Shown here piece after piece: positions 52,544-61,766 of a stretch of DNA of 64,000 nt. Each line of letters opens with the position of its first letter. Within the stretch, counting starts at the first letter, position 1. This DNA comes from Methylocystis echinoides. Lineage in GTDB: Bacteria > Pseudomonadota > Alphaproteobacteria > Rhizobiales > Beijerinckiaceae. The translations under genes and the position numbers were made by a program. The notes beneath the pieces are model-generated. The model saw only the letters and a program-made list of their open reading frames with translations, was not told the DNA's origin and made no database searches. Location of the stretch: positions 634,501 through 698,500 of the forward strand of contig NZ_CP156084.1 in the NCBI RefSeq assembly GCF_040687965.1, read 5' to 3'.

Positions 52544-53614
52544 ATGGATCGGGACCCGCAGGGCGATCTCGCCGACTCCTCCCCCCTCGCCGACGACGCC
52601 GCCGCGCTGTCGCCGGACCGCGAAAGCGCCAAGGCGAAGACGGTTTGCGAAAAGGCGCTCGTCGTCGCCCAGGGCAAGCATCGTTTTTATTCCCTCGTGC
52701 TGCCGAGCGATCTGCTCGCCGAGACATGCATGGTGGAGCCCCGCGTCGACAATCCGATCGACGGCTTCCAGCGCCTGCTCGACCAAAAGCGCGCCAAATC
52801 CATCGCCCGTTATATCGACGCCGGCTTCGGGACGGTGCCCGGCGCCGTCGTGCTCTCGGCGCAGGCGCGGGCGCATCTGACCTACGACAAGGAGACGGGC
52901 GCGCTGACGTTCCGCAAGGACAAGAAGGCCTTTCTCATCATCGACGGCCAGCATCGCGTCTACGGCTTCAAGCTCGCCAAATCTTCGGTGAGCGTGCCCG
53001 TCGTCATTTACAACAGGCTCAGCCGCGCGCAGGAATGCCGCCTGTTCATGGACATCAACACCAAGCAGCGGCCGGTGCCCAATGAGCTGCTGCTCGACAT
53101 CCGCCGCCTCTCGGAAGTCGAGAGCGAGACGGAGGCGCTGCTCCACAATGTGTTCGACCTGTTTCACACGCGCAAGGACAGCGCGCTCGCCAACCTGCTC
53201 AGCCCGGCCGAGCGCAAGAAAGGCATGATCTCGCGCGTCACCTTCAACGCCGGCCTGCGCTCCATCAAGGGCGCGTTCGTCGGCGCGCCGCCGGAAGAGG
53301 TCTATGCCGTGCTCAACGCCTATCTGCGGGCCTGCCGGCACGGGCTGGGTCTGCACGACATCGACGACAACATCGCCAATCCGGCGCTGTTCAAGGCGCT
53401 GATGTTGCTCTTCACCAATGTCGCGGAGCGCGTCGCCGACCGGCACGGCGGCAAATATACGGTCGGCAATTTCGAGGATGTCGTCATTCCATTCTTCCGG
53501 CGCCTGAAGAAAAGCGACCTGCCGCGCGCGGGGCTGACCCACACCGCGCTGCATGAGCATTACAGCAAGGCGCTCAGCGCCGGCTTCCTGCTCAAGCAGT
53601 GGCTTTTCGCCTGA
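52544..53614 (+). CDS. DGQHR domain protein, DndB-like
   Basis: 356-residue soluble protein with the FLIIDGQHRVYGFKLAK motif (~131-147) that defines the DGQHR domain shared with DndB, the transcriptional/DNA-modification partner of phosphorothioate (Dnd) systems, and other modification-linked proteins. Further similarity in RLFMDINTKQRPVPNELLLDIRR (~165-187). No dndACDE, dndFGH, dpd or restriction genes are nearby, so it is an orphan. Start ATG 52544 preceded by GGATGGAC. Possible roles: DNA-binding regulator, remnant of a defence island, or an independent function. A ~255-base gap to the next gene. Confidence 0.82.
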   Translation: MDRDPQGDLADSSPLADDAAALSPDRESAKAKTVCEKALVVAQGKHRFYSLVLPSDLLAETCMVEPRVDNPIDGFQRLLDQKRAKSIARYIDAGFGTVPGAVVLSAQARAHLTYDKETGALTFRKDKKAFLIIDGQHRVYGFKLAKSSVSVPVVIYNRLSRAQECRLFMDINTKQRPVPNELLLDIRRLSEVESETEALLHNVFDLFHTRKDSALANLLSPAERKKGMISRVTFNAGLRSIKGAFVGAPPEEVYAVLNAYLRACRHGLGLHDIDDNIANPALFKALMLLFTNVAERVADRHGGKYTVGNFEDVVIPFFRRLKKSDLPRAGLTHTALHEHYSKALSAGFLLKQWLFA

Positions 53615-53869
53615 CTTTTTTTTAGGCCGGGAGGCTTGGAGGTTCGCAGAATCGCGGCTGGGCGCGCCGCGCGAAATACCCTTTTCCGGGTATGGTAAAA
53701 TCGACTTGAATACAATCTATTACAATCCGAACTCCGTGCAGCGGCGGTGACGCCAATAACTCGAAAGCGCCGTTCACAACAAATGCGTCGGCGCCCTTTT
53801 CAGCTGGCGCCCCCCTTGAACTTTTCGAAGGACCGGCTGAACGGACCGCGCCCAGAGCACACTGAGAAA

Positions 53870-54196
53870 ATGAATAATCCCGAGCCCGCCCAACCTTTCT
53901 CATCCGCCAACAAGCAGCTTAAGGATCGAACGGTCGTAGAGTTGACCCTCACGCGGTTGCTGAGCAACCTTTCGGACGACGCCGAGCCAAGTCCAAACAT
54001 GACGCTCGCGCGACATGCGCTGGGAGCGGCCGTCAATGTGGCGGCGGAATCCATGATGCTGCTCTATTTTCTGGAAGAGCCCTGCATGAAGGCGCTGGTG
54101 CTGGCGGCGTCGCGAATTCCCTTGCAGGATCGAAAGCGGCTCGTCAGCGAGATTGGCGCGACAAAGGGCGGCGCCGGGGCCGCTAACCGGGGATGA
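53870..54196 (+). CDS. Small helical protein, convergent with the solo LuxR gene
   Basis: 108 residues from ATG 53870. Ser/Asn-rich start, then DRTVVELTLTRLLSNLSDD and LARHALGAAVNVAAESMMLLYFLEEPCMKALVLAASRIPLQDRKRLVSEIG: two or three amphipathic helices, no clear membrane segment. I recognise no family. Its last 14 bases overlap the end of luxR on the opposite strand. Codon composition looks ordinary for the window. It may be independent of LuxR. Confidence 0.6.
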   Translation: MNNPEPAQPFSSANKQLKDRTVVELTLTRLLSNLSDDAEPSPNMTLARHALGAAVNVAAESMMLLYFLEEPCMKALVLAASRIPLQDRKRLVSEIGATKGGAGAANRG

Positions 54197-54917
54197 GGCC
54201 GGCGCGCAAGGCGAGGGCGATGGCCTCCGCTTTGTTCTGAACCGACAGTTTCTTGATGATCTTTTTGAAATGCGTGGCGACGGTCTTTTCCGAGAGGAAG
54301 AGAATCTCCGCGACCTGCCGGTTGGTCTTTCCAAAGGCGCTCCACAGCAGGATTTCGCGTTCGCGCTTGGTGAGCGCGGGAACGCTGATCGCGCTGCCCT
54401 TGGCGATCGACTTCAGCTTGTTGAAGGCGTAAAGGCAGAAGAGATGCAGGTTGCGCATCTCCGTCGTGCTGGGCGCCTTGGCGCCGCCGCTGAGCGAGAC
54501 GCCCGCTTCGAGCCCGTTGACGCCATGCACGGGAAAGCACACGCCATGGGTCAGCCCGTGCTCCTCGGCCTTGCGCATGAAGGCGTATTCGGGCGAATTC
54601 ACGCTCAGCCCCGCCACAACGTCCGCCCATAAGAACGGATCGGGCGACGCCACGCAGCGCTTCAGGACGGGGTCGACGTCGACAAAGCCCAAATCGAAAT
54701 AGAGCTTGTCCCATCCCTGCGGCATATGCATGGAGACGATGCAGGCGCCGAGATTTTTTCCGTCTTCGGGAATGCCGCCGAAAACGAAGTAGCGGTAGCC
54801 GATCTCACCGATGATCTTCAAAAAGACGTCCTCGAAGTCCTTCAGCGATCTGGCCGCCTTGATTTGACCCAGGGCTTCCGAAGCCTTGTCGAAGCTGAAG
54901 GGGGGCGAATCCGTCAT
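54183..54917 (-). CDS. Solo LuxR-family regulator with autoinducer-binding domain
   Basis: 244 residues: N-terminal autoinducer-binding domain (~20-165) and C-terminal LuxR HTH (~178-240; LTKREREILLWSAFGKTNRQVAEILFLSEKTVATHFKKIIKKL). The residues that contact acyl-homoserine lactone in TraR/LasR have counterparts: W and Y in GWDKLYF, D-P in DVDPVL, W in PFLWADV and G in HGVCF. No luxI-type synthase is in the window. It starts by overlapping the stop of the glycosyltransferase gene (ATGA), so they are co-expressed. It may sense self-made, foreign or non-AHL signals. Confidence 0.88.
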   Translation of the reverse strand: MTDSPPFSFDKASEALGQIKAARSLKDFEDVFLKIIGEIGYRYFVFGGIPEDGKNLGACIVSMHMPQGWDKLYFDLGFVDVDPVLKRCVASPDPFLWADVVAGLSVNSPEYAFMRKAEEHGLTHGVCFPVHGVNGLEAGVSLSGGAKAPSTTEMRNLHLFCLYAFNKLKSIAKGSAISVPALTKREREILLWSAFGKTNRQVAEILFLSEKTVATHFKKIIKKLSVQNKAEAIALALRAGLIPG

Positions 54918-57019
54918 GCCGGAGGCTCAGTCAAGCGCGGCTCGGCTCGCCTCGCCCCGTCATCCGGCGGCGTCTCGGTCCACCAGAATGGGGTTCCCAA
55001 GGGGTCGGACGGGAAGACTGCCGCATCAATTCCGCGCGCGCCGAGCGCCTCGAAAGGCGGCTCGTCTTCCCCGAAGTCGTCCGACTTGCCGCGCAGGGTC
55101 AAGCCATGTTCGGTCTTTTCCCAATGGAAGGGCCGTCGCCATAATTCGAAGAACGCGCGCCAACAGGCGAGGCTCAACATCAGGAGCCACAGCGGCAGGT
55201 AGAACAGGGCGCCGCAAAAGCCGAAGAGGCCGCGGCGACGGGCGCCGAGCAGCAGCGGCGCCAGCAGCGAGACGAGGCCGGAGACGGCGACGAAACACCA
55301 GAGCGCGCTGCACGCCGTCTCGAAGCCGGTGCGGGGCGCGAGCAAGGCGCCGAAGAGCGCGTCGTAAAGAAGCCGCGCGGTCAGCAGCGGCCCGAACAGG
55401 GGCCCCATAATCCCGCTCGCGAACATGGCGAGCACGGCGAAAGCCCCGCGCGGCCCGAGATCGGCGAAAAAGCGCGCCGGATGGCGGCAATGCACGAGCG
55501 CCGTCTGCATCCAGCCTTTGAGCCAGCGGGCGCGCTGCTTCACCAGCGCCCGGAAGGTCGCGGGCGCCTCCTCGAAGGTGTGCGAGTCGAACATGCGCAG
55601 CTCGTAACCGGCGCGCAGGAGACGCAGGCCGAGGTCGGCGTCCTCGGTGACGTTATAGGCGTCCCAGAAGCCGATCTCGCGCAACGCCGCGAGCCGGAAA
55701 TGATTCGACGTGCCGCCAAGGAAGAGCGGCAGGCGGCGCGCCGCGAGTCCCTTGTTGAAGACGTCGAACAGAGCGGCGTATTCGAGCGCGAACAGCCTCG
55801 TCATCCAGTTGAGGCCGCCATTATCGATGACGAGGCTCGCCTGCAGACAGGCGAGTTCGGGCGCCGCGTGATGGAAGTGCGCGGCGGCGCGACGCAACTG
55901 GCGCGCGTCGGGAAGATCTTCGGCGTCGAACACCGCGACCAGGGACCCGCGCGCGAACGGCATGGCGATGTTGAGGGCGCGGGGTTTTGTCCGCGGCGCC
56001 CCTGGCGGCGCGACCACGATCTCGTGCGGCGTGCGCGGCGGATAAGAGCGCAAGGCTGCAAGCGTCTCTTCGTCATCGTGCTCGACGACGAATTTTACAT
56101 CGAGCTTGGCCCGCGGATAATCCAAGCGGTCGATGGCGCGTGAAAGCTGGCGGGCGACGGCCGCCTCCCTGTAGAGCGCGATCACCACCGTATAGACCGG
56201 CAACTGCGCCTCCTCGATCGCGACCTCGCGGTCGCTCGCCCGAATGCTCGACCAGGAGGCGCAAAGACGGAGGACAATTCCCGCTAGAAACGCCCCTGCG
56301 AGAAGCAAGGCGGCGAGAAGACGGGGGCCCGCCCAAGGCGTGAAGAGACAGGCGATCGCCGTGCAGAGCAGGACGGTCGCGACCGCGAGAGGGCCGCGCC
56401 GCAGCGAACTGCGCACGCAAAGCCGCGGGTCGACGCGCTCGACCGACAGGCTCGCCGCCCGCGCGACCTCGCCCGCCAGCGCGTCCCGAAGCGCCTCAAT
56501 GAAACGCGTCCGCGTCGTCAGAGCGAAGAGCGCGCGTCCCCGAGCCGCGCGGACGACGCTCATCAGCCTGAAAATTTCGGCGCCGACCGGGGCGAACAGC
56601 CAGCGCGGGCCGTCGCTTTCGCCGCGCAGGGGAACATAGCCTCTTTCGGCGCCGACGGCGGCGCCCAACGGGAGCTCGATGCCGGCCTCGAGGAACGGGA
56701 CGCCCAGATGGTCGGCGAGCGCTCGGTAGAAGACCTCATCCGCCACGAGCCCCTCGGCGAGCAACGCCGCGTCCGCCGAGACCCCCTGTCGTCGTGCGAG
56801 AGTCGTCGCGTAGTGGAGCACGTCGAGCGGCACGCCGTATTTCGCCAAGAAGGCGATTTCGACGGCGGGCGGACGCGGCGACGTTTCGGCGCGGCCCGGG
56901 GCGCGGCGGACCGGGGCTACCGGCGCGTTACCCAGGGTGCGGCGGCGGGGGCCTTGCCCCTCCTCCCGCGGCCGGAGCGAAGGTTCGGCGTAATAAAGGT
57001 CGACCGACGCCTCGGACAT
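54914..57019 (-). CDS. Family 2 glycosyltransferase with N-terminal MshEN-like domain
   Basis: 701 residues. N-terminus (~1-45) basic; ~55-115 resembles the GspE N-terminal/MshEN fold (ARRQGVSADAALLAEG, VADEVFYRALADHLGVPF), a known c-di-GMP-binding module; two helices near 215-260; GT2 domain (~270-500) with YTVVIALYREA (~276), DAEDLPD (~365), TEDADLGLRL (~457) and QRARW (~494); then about six C-terminal helices. The catalytic motifs fit a processive polysaccharide synthase, as in NfrB-type proteins, in which MshEN and GT2 are combined. Start ATG 57019; GTs with this layout are found in Rhizobiales. Its stop overlaps luxR. Product unknown. Confidence 0.82.
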   Translation of the reverse strand: MSEASVDLYYAEPSLRPREEGQGPRRRTLGNAPVAPVRRAPGRAETSPRPPAVEIAFLAKYGVPLDVLHYATTLARRQGVSADAALLAEGLVADEVFYRALADHLGVPFLEAGIELPLGAAVGAERGYVPLRGESDGPRWLFAPVGAEIFRLMSVVRAARGRALFALTTRTRFIEALRDALAGEVARAASLSVERVDPRLCVRSSLRRGPLAVATVLLCTAIACLFTPWAGPRLLAALLLAGAFLAGIVLRLCASWSSIRASDREVAIEEAQLPVYTVVIALYREAAVARQLSRAIDRLDYPRAKLDVKFVVEHDDEETLAALRSYPPRTPHEIVVAPPGAPRTKPRALNIAMPFARGSLVAVFDAEDLPDARQLRRAAAHFHHAAPELACLQASLVIDNGGLNWMTRLFALEYAALFDVFNKGLAARRLPLFLGGTSNHFRLAALREIGFWDAYNVTEDADLGLRLLRAGYELRMFDSHTFEEAPATFRALVKQRARWLKGWMQTALVHCRHPARFFADLGPRGAFAVLAMFASGIMGPLFGPLLTARLLYDALFGALLAPRTGFETACSALWCFVAVSGLVSLLAPLLLGARRRGLFGFCGALFYLPLWLLMLSLACWRAFFELWRRPFHWEKTEHGLTLRGKSDDFGEDEPPFEALGARGIDAAVFPSDPLGTPFWWTETPPDDGARRAEPRLTEPPA

Positions 57020-57130
57020 GAATAAAACTCTGATGGCGCGCAATGCTGCTGAACCTTAACTATTAGTTGTCGGCGGCTTTGTCGCAAGCAACCCACGGTT
57101 GGGTGTGCATTTATCTTTGAGGGAGCGCCC

Positions 57131-57970
57131 GTGCTTCGTTTTCGCCTGAGCGTCCTCGCCGCCTCTCTGCTGGCGTTTGCGGCCGGGTCCGCGCCGGCGC
57201 GGGCCGAGACGGCCGTCCCGTCCTTTTTCGACCCCAATCATCCGCTGCAGAAGCCGGACCTCTCCCGCATCCGGCAAATCCGCTTTCTCACCGAAGACGA
57301 TTTCCCGCCGTTCAATTTCCTCCTCGCCGACGGGCAGCTCGCCGGCTACAACGTCGATCTCGCGCGCGCGATCTGCGCCGAGCTGGAGACGCCCTGCACC
57401 ATCCAGCGGCGCAGCTGGGAGCTGCTCGTCCCCGGGCTCGACGACAACAGCGCCGACGCCGTCATCGCTTCGCTCGCGATCAATGACGAGACCCGCAAGC
57501 AGGCGGACTTCACGGCCCCCTATTTTCTCACGCCCGGCCGCTTCGCCATGTTCGCCGACACCACCCTGACCGCCGCGACGCCGGAGGCGATCGGCGACCG
57601 CAAGGTTGCGGTCGTCGCCGGATCGCGGCACGAGGCGTTCCTCAAGACCTTCTATCCGAGCGCCGAACGCGTGGCCTTCGAAACGCCGGCGCTCGCCCGC
57701 AACGCGCTCAAGACCGGCAAGGTGTCGGCCCACTTCGGCGACGCCATCAGCCTGTCGTTCTGGCTCAACGGGGCCGAAGCCGGGGGCTGCTGCGTCTTCA
57801 AGGACGGCCCCTTCACCGATCCGCGCTTCTTCGGCGAAGGCGTCGGCATCGCCGTCAAGAAGGGCAATGAGCCGCTGCGCCGCGCCCTCGATTACGCCCT
57901 CGCCAAGCTCGACCGGCGCGGCGCGCTCGGCGAACTCTATCTGAAATACTTTCCGATCGGGCCGTTCTGA
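57131..57970 (+). CDS. Periplasmic substrate-binding protein (SBP_bac_3 type)
   Basis: 279 residues: signal peptide ending APARA (~25), then an amino-acid-type bilobal binding domain: LTEDDFPPFNFLLADGQLAGYNVDLARAICAEL (~53-85), DAVIASLAINDETRKQADFTAPYF (~113-136) and IAVKKGNEPLRRALDYALAKLDRRGALGELYLKYF (~240-275). No permease or ATPase genes are adjacent, so it may serve a transporter elsewhere or be a sensor input. GTG start, GGGAG upstream. Immediately upstream of the hybrid kinase on the same strand. Confidence 0.85.
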   Translation: MLRFRLSVLAASLLAFAAGSAPARAETAVPSFFDPNHPLQKPDLSRIRQIRFLTEDDFPPFNFLLADGQLAGYNVDLARAICAELETPCTIQRRSWELLVPGLDDNSADAVIASLAINDETRKQADFTAPYFLTPGRFAMFADTTLTAATPEAIGDRKVAVVAGSRHEAFLKTFYPSAERVAFETPALARNALKTGKVSAHFGDAISLSFWLNGAEAGGCCVFKDGPFTDPRFFGEGVGIAVKKGNEPLRRALDYALAKLDRRGALGELYLKYFPIGPF

Positions 57971-58069
57971 GGCGTGACGTCGGCGTCGACGGCGGAGAAG
58001 GCCCGGCCGGGCTTTCCTTCGCGCGGCGCGCCGATATCTTCACGATAGAGCAGCTGCTTGGGAAGAAGA

Positions 58070-61063
58070 ATGGACGCCTGCGAGGTCTGGGCCGCGAGCT
58101 GGATGACGGACAGCGAGGCCCGCTGGACCTTCATCGATCCGGCCTGGCTGGCGTTCACGGGACAAAGTCCGGAGGCGGCGCTCGGCCTCGGGTGGCTGAA
58201 GGCGATCCATCCCGGCGATCGAGCGGGGTTGGAGAAGGCGCTGAGCGCCGAGGCGCCGGCCCCCTTTCGCCTGCCGCTCGGCGTGCGGCGCGCCGACGGC
58301 GCCCCTTGCGCGGCGCGCGCCGCCGGAACGCCGCGCTTCTCGCCCGACGGGCGCTTTCTCGGCTATTTCGGATCGCTTGTGGAGCTTGAAGCGCCCCAAG
58401 GCGCCGACGCAGACGAAAGGGAGGCTTTTTGCCGAACCCTGCTCGACGCCCTCGGCGACGGCGTGTTCATTGCGCAGGATGACCGATTCGTCTTCGCCAA
58501 TCCGGCGCTGTCGGCGATGCTCGGCCATGCGCCGCATGAGATTGAGCGCTTGCCTTTCGAAAGCGTCGTTGCGCCGGAGTTCCTGCCCCTCTGGACGGCC
58601 CGCTACGAGGCGGGCGTCGGCGACGGCCCCGAACCGCCCCAGCGCTATCCTCTGCGCATTCTCAACAAGAATGGCGAGCGGCTGGACGCCGAGCTCTCGG
58701 CGCGGCGCATTCGGCGCCGGGGACGCAACGCCGTTCTCGGCGTCCTGCGCGACGTCTCGGAGCGGCGCAGAGGCGACGCGGCCCTGCGCGAAAGCGAGCG
58801 GCGTTTCCGGCAGGTCGTGGAGTCGTTGCCGCAATTGGTCTGGACCTGCGCGCCGGAGGGCCCCTGCGACTATCTCAGCCCGCAGTGGATCGCCTACACC
58901 GGCGTTCCGGAAGCGGCCCAGCTCGGTTACGGATGGCTCGACCGGCTGCACCCGGACGACCTCGAGCGGACCGCCGCGCAATGGCGCGCGGCGCACACGC
59001 GCGGCGAGGATCTCTCCGTCGATTTTCGGATCCGTCGGCATGACGGGGCGTATCGCTGGTTCCATACGCTCGCTGTCCCGCTGAAGGACGACGGCGGGCG
59101 CATCATCAAATGGTTCGGCACCAACACCGACATCACCGAAATCAAGGACGCGGAAGACGCCTTGCGTGAAAGCGAGGCGCGTTTTGCGAGCTTCATGCGC
59201 CATCTCCCCGGCCTCGCCTGGATCAAGGACGCGGAAGGCCGCTACGTTTACGTCAACGAGGCCGCGGAGGCCGCATTTCAAAAGCCCCTGGAAGACATTT
59301 ACGCCAAGACCGACGTCGACCTCTTCGACGCCGAGACGGCCGAGGCGTTCCGCAGCAACGATCAGCGTGCAATCGCGAGAGACGCCGGCGTTGTCACCAT
59401 CGAGACGCTCGAACACGCCGACGGCGTTCTGCATTATTCGCTGGTCAGCAAATTCCCCATGAAGGACGCATCCGGGACGATCCAGGGCACCGGCGGCGTC
59501 GCCATCGACATTACCGAACACCGGCGGATGGAAGAGGCGCTCGAGCAGCAATCCCGGCTGGTCGATCTTTGTTTCGACCCGATCTTCGTCTGGGACTGGG
59601 ACAGCGGGATCAAGACCTGGAACCGCGGATGCGAGCATCTCTACGGATATTCCAGCGGTGAAGCCTTCGGGTGGTCCAGCCACCAATTGCTGCAAACGCG
59701 CTTCCCCGCCAGCCGGGAGCATTACGAAGCAAGGCTGTTGAGCGCGGGCGAATGGGCCGGCGAATTGGAGCAGATCAGCAAGGACGGCCGCACAATTTGC
59801 GTCGAGAGCCGGCAGCAGCTGATCCAGACCGGCGGGCGCAAGCTCGTTTTGGAGGCCAATCGCGACGCCACCGAACGCAAACGCACAGAGGCTGCGCTGC
59901 GGGCCGCCAGCAAGCGCAAGGACGAATTTCTGGCGACGCTCGCGCATGAATTGCGAAACCCCCTTGCGCCGATCAGTTACGGCGTGGAGCTGTTGAAGAG
60001 GAGGGCCCAGGAGAGCGGATCGCGCGACGTCGCCCTGCTCGGCATGATGGGGCGCCAGGTCGTCCACCTCGTCAAGCTTGTCGACGATCTCCTCGAAATT
60101 TCCCGCATCGACAGCGGCAAGATCGAGCTGCGCAGGGAGCCGACCGAGGTCGCCGCCGTCGTGCGCAACGCGCTCGAAACCACCCTGCTGCAGATCGAGA
60201 GCGGCCGGCGCCGGCTGGTCACGCGCATCGACGACGATCCGCCGCTCATTGTCGACGGCGACCCCATGCGCCTTTCCCAGGCCTTAACGAACCTCGTCAA
60301 CAACGCGGCCAAATTTACGGCGGAAGGCGGACTGATCGAGATTGAGGCGCAACGGCGAGGCTTTGACGCGGTCATTCGCGTGCGCGACAACGGCCGGGGC
60401 ATCCCGGCCGACGCCTTGCCGCATGTTTTCGACCTTTTCACGCAGGTCGACCACGGCGACCGCAAATCAGGCGGCCTTGGGATCGGCCTCGCCCTCTCGC
60501 GCAAGCTCGTCGAACTCCACGGCGGCAGGATCGAGGCGTTCAGCGCGGGGCCAGCCGCCGGCAGCGAATTCGTCATCACCCTCCCGCTTGCTCCGCAGGC
60601 GACGGCGCGCCCCTCGCCCGAGGCGGAGCGCGCGCCCGCGCCTTACGCGGCCAGGGTCGTGGTGATCGACGACGAGCAAGACGTCGCGGATAGTCTGAAA
60701 CTGCTTCTCGAGAGTCTCGGCGCAACCGTCCGCGTCGCCTATGACGGCCCCCAAGGCGTGGCCCTCGTTGAGGATTTCTCGCCGGAACTGGTGTTTTTGG
60801 ACCTCGCCATGCCCGGCGTCGACGGTTTCGAGACGGCGCGGCGGATCAGGCGGACGGCCGCCGGACAAACGGCGACGCTCGTCGCCCTGACGGGCTGGGG
60901 ACAAGCCCGGGACCGCGCCAAGACCAAAGAGGCCGGCTTCGACGCGCATCTGACCAAGCCGGCGTCGCTGGAGCAGCTCTCCAAGTCTCTGCGCGACAGG
61001 CCTGCGAGGCGGATAGCGCCGGGGGGAAGCGGGGAAGACGCGCAACCCGCGGGCGGCGGCTAA
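58070..61063 (+). CDS. Hybrid sensor histidine kinase with about five PAS domains
   Basis: 997 residues. PAS/PAC modules at ~5-100, ~115-235, ~240-355, ~365-480 and ~490-610 (e.g. FIDPAWLAFTG, QLVWTCAPEGPCDYLSPQW, GLAWIKDAEGRYVYVNEAA). HisKA with FLATLAHELRNPLAPI puts the phospho-acceptor at H626; HATPase_c has NLVNNAAKFT, DNGRGIP and GGLGIGLALS (~720-840); REC domain at the C-terminus with acceptor D911 (LVFLDLAMPG) and K at LTKP. No membrane helix, so it is cytosolic and probably senses small molecules, redox or light through PAS. ATG 58070 follows GGGAAGAAGA. Faces the Hpt gene. Confidence 0.93.
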   Translation: MDACEVWAASWMTDSEARWTFIDPAWLAFTGQSPEAALGLGWLKAIHPGDRAGLEKALSAEAPAPFRLPLGVRRADGAPCAARAAGTPRFSPDGRFLGYFGSLVELEAPQGADADEREAFCRTLLDALGDGVFIAQDDRFVFANPALSAMLGHAPHEIERLPFESVVAPEFLPLWTARYEAGVGDGPEPPQRYPLRILNKNGERLDAELSARRIRRRGRNAVLGVLRDVSERRRGDAALRESERRFRQVVESLPQLVWTCAPEGPCDYLSPQWIAYTGVPEAAQLGYGWLDRLHPDDLERTAAQWRAAHTRGEDLSVDFRIRRHDGAYRWFHTLAVPLKDDGGRIIKWFGTNTDITEIKDAEDALRESEARFASFMRHLPGLAWIKDAEGRYVYVNEAAEAAFQKPLEDIYAKTDVDLFDAETAEAFRSNDQRAIARDAGVVTIETLEHADGVLHYSLVSKFPMKDASGTIQGTGGVAIDITEHRRMEEALEQQSRLVDLCFDPIFVWDWDSGIKTWNRGCEHLYGYSSGEAFGWSSHQLLQTRFPASREHYEARLLSAGEWAGELEQISKDGRTICVESRQQLIQTGGRKLVLEANRDATERKRTEAALRAASKRKDEFLATLAHELRNPLAPISYGVELLKRRAQESGSRDVALLGMMGRQVVHLVKLVDDLLEISRIDSGKIELRREPTEVAAVVRNALETTLLQIESGRRRLVTRIDDDPPLIVDGDPMRLSQALTNLVNNAAKFTAEGGLIEIEAQRRGFDAVIRVRDNGRGIPADALPHVFDLFTQVDHGDRKSGGLGIGLALSRKLVELHGGRIEAFSAGPAAGSEFVITLPLAPQATARPSPEAERAPAPYAARVVVIDDEQDVADSLKLLLESLGATVRVAYDGPQGVALVEDFSPELVFLDLAMPGVDGFETARRIRRTAAGQTATLVALTGWGQARDRAKTKEAGFDAHLTKPASLEQLSKSLRDRPARRIAPGGSGEDAQPAGGG

Positions 61064-61101
61064 GGCGCACGCGCCGCTTCGTTGAGTCCTCTTCGGCCCC
61101 C

Positions 61102-61494
61102 TTAAAGCAAATCGGCGATCGCCGCGCGCACCGCTTCGATCTCGCAGAGAAGCCTGTCGCACAGCGCGGCCTCGCCTGGGTCGCCCGCGCGCAGCGCCGT
61201 CTCATAGGCTTCCGCCGCCGCGGCGACCGCGAAGGCGCCGACCGACCGGGCCGAGCCTTTCAACATATGGGCGAGATCGATGCGGGCGCCCGCGTCGCCC
61301 ATGCTCCGGGGCGCGGCGAGACGCGTAGCGAGCTGCGCTGCCTGCCGCTCGAACAGGGCGAGCAGCTCCGTCTCGAGCGCGTGATCGCCAAAGGTCTGGC
61401 GCGACAGGCAGACGAGATCGAGAACGGCTTCGGGCGGGTTAGGGTCGCCGCTGCGGTGATTGAGGGAAAGGTTGACAGCAGCCAGGTTGGCCAT
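61102..61494 (-). CDS. Hpt domain phosphotransfer protein
   Basis: 130 residues. The core AHMLKGSARSVGAFAVAAAAEAYETALR is an Hpt domain with phospho-acceptor H76. It converges on the hybrid kinase gene, 39 bases apart. Together they can form a four-step phosphorelay (His-Asp-His-Asp), the final response regulator being elsewhere. The N-terminal ~25 residues are not part of the Hpt fold. No other domain is present. Confidence 0.85.
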   Translation of the reverse strand: MANLAAVNLSLNHRSGDPNPPEAVLDLVCLSRQTFGDHALETELLALFERQAAQLATRLAAPRSMGDAGARIDLAHMLKGSARSVGAFAVAAAAEAYETALRAGDPGEAALCDRLLCEIEAVRAAIADLL

Positions 61495-61766
61495 CAGTTG
61501 CTCCGCTTTTGCCCCCGCGCCTGCCGCTCCTAAAAATCGCCGAGCTTACAAGCATATGTGGCATGCCTGCCGGCAAGGTCGAGAGGCCGGGACGCTCAGC
61601 CTCGCGCGTAAGTCCTGAAAGCCGCGTTAACGAAGTTTCCGATTACGTCTGAGGCTTGTGTTTCCATTGCGGGTGAGGGGCTGTAATGTTTGGTTAATCC
61701 TTTCCGCGCCCGTGCGGCGCGCAGCAGAGGGCGGCTGCGCTTGGCTGGCCGCCCGGAGATCGTCGA

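Noticed and set aside
52250-54182. Complete Dnd or other DNA-modification island around the DGQHR gene
   Set aside because: Neighbours are LPS genes on one side and a small protein and LuxR on the other; no cysteine desulfurase, ATPase or nuclease genes.
54183-57970. Full LuxI/LuxR quorum-sensing pair
   Set aside because: No acyl-homoserine-lactone synthase-like frame exists on either strand near the LuxR gene.
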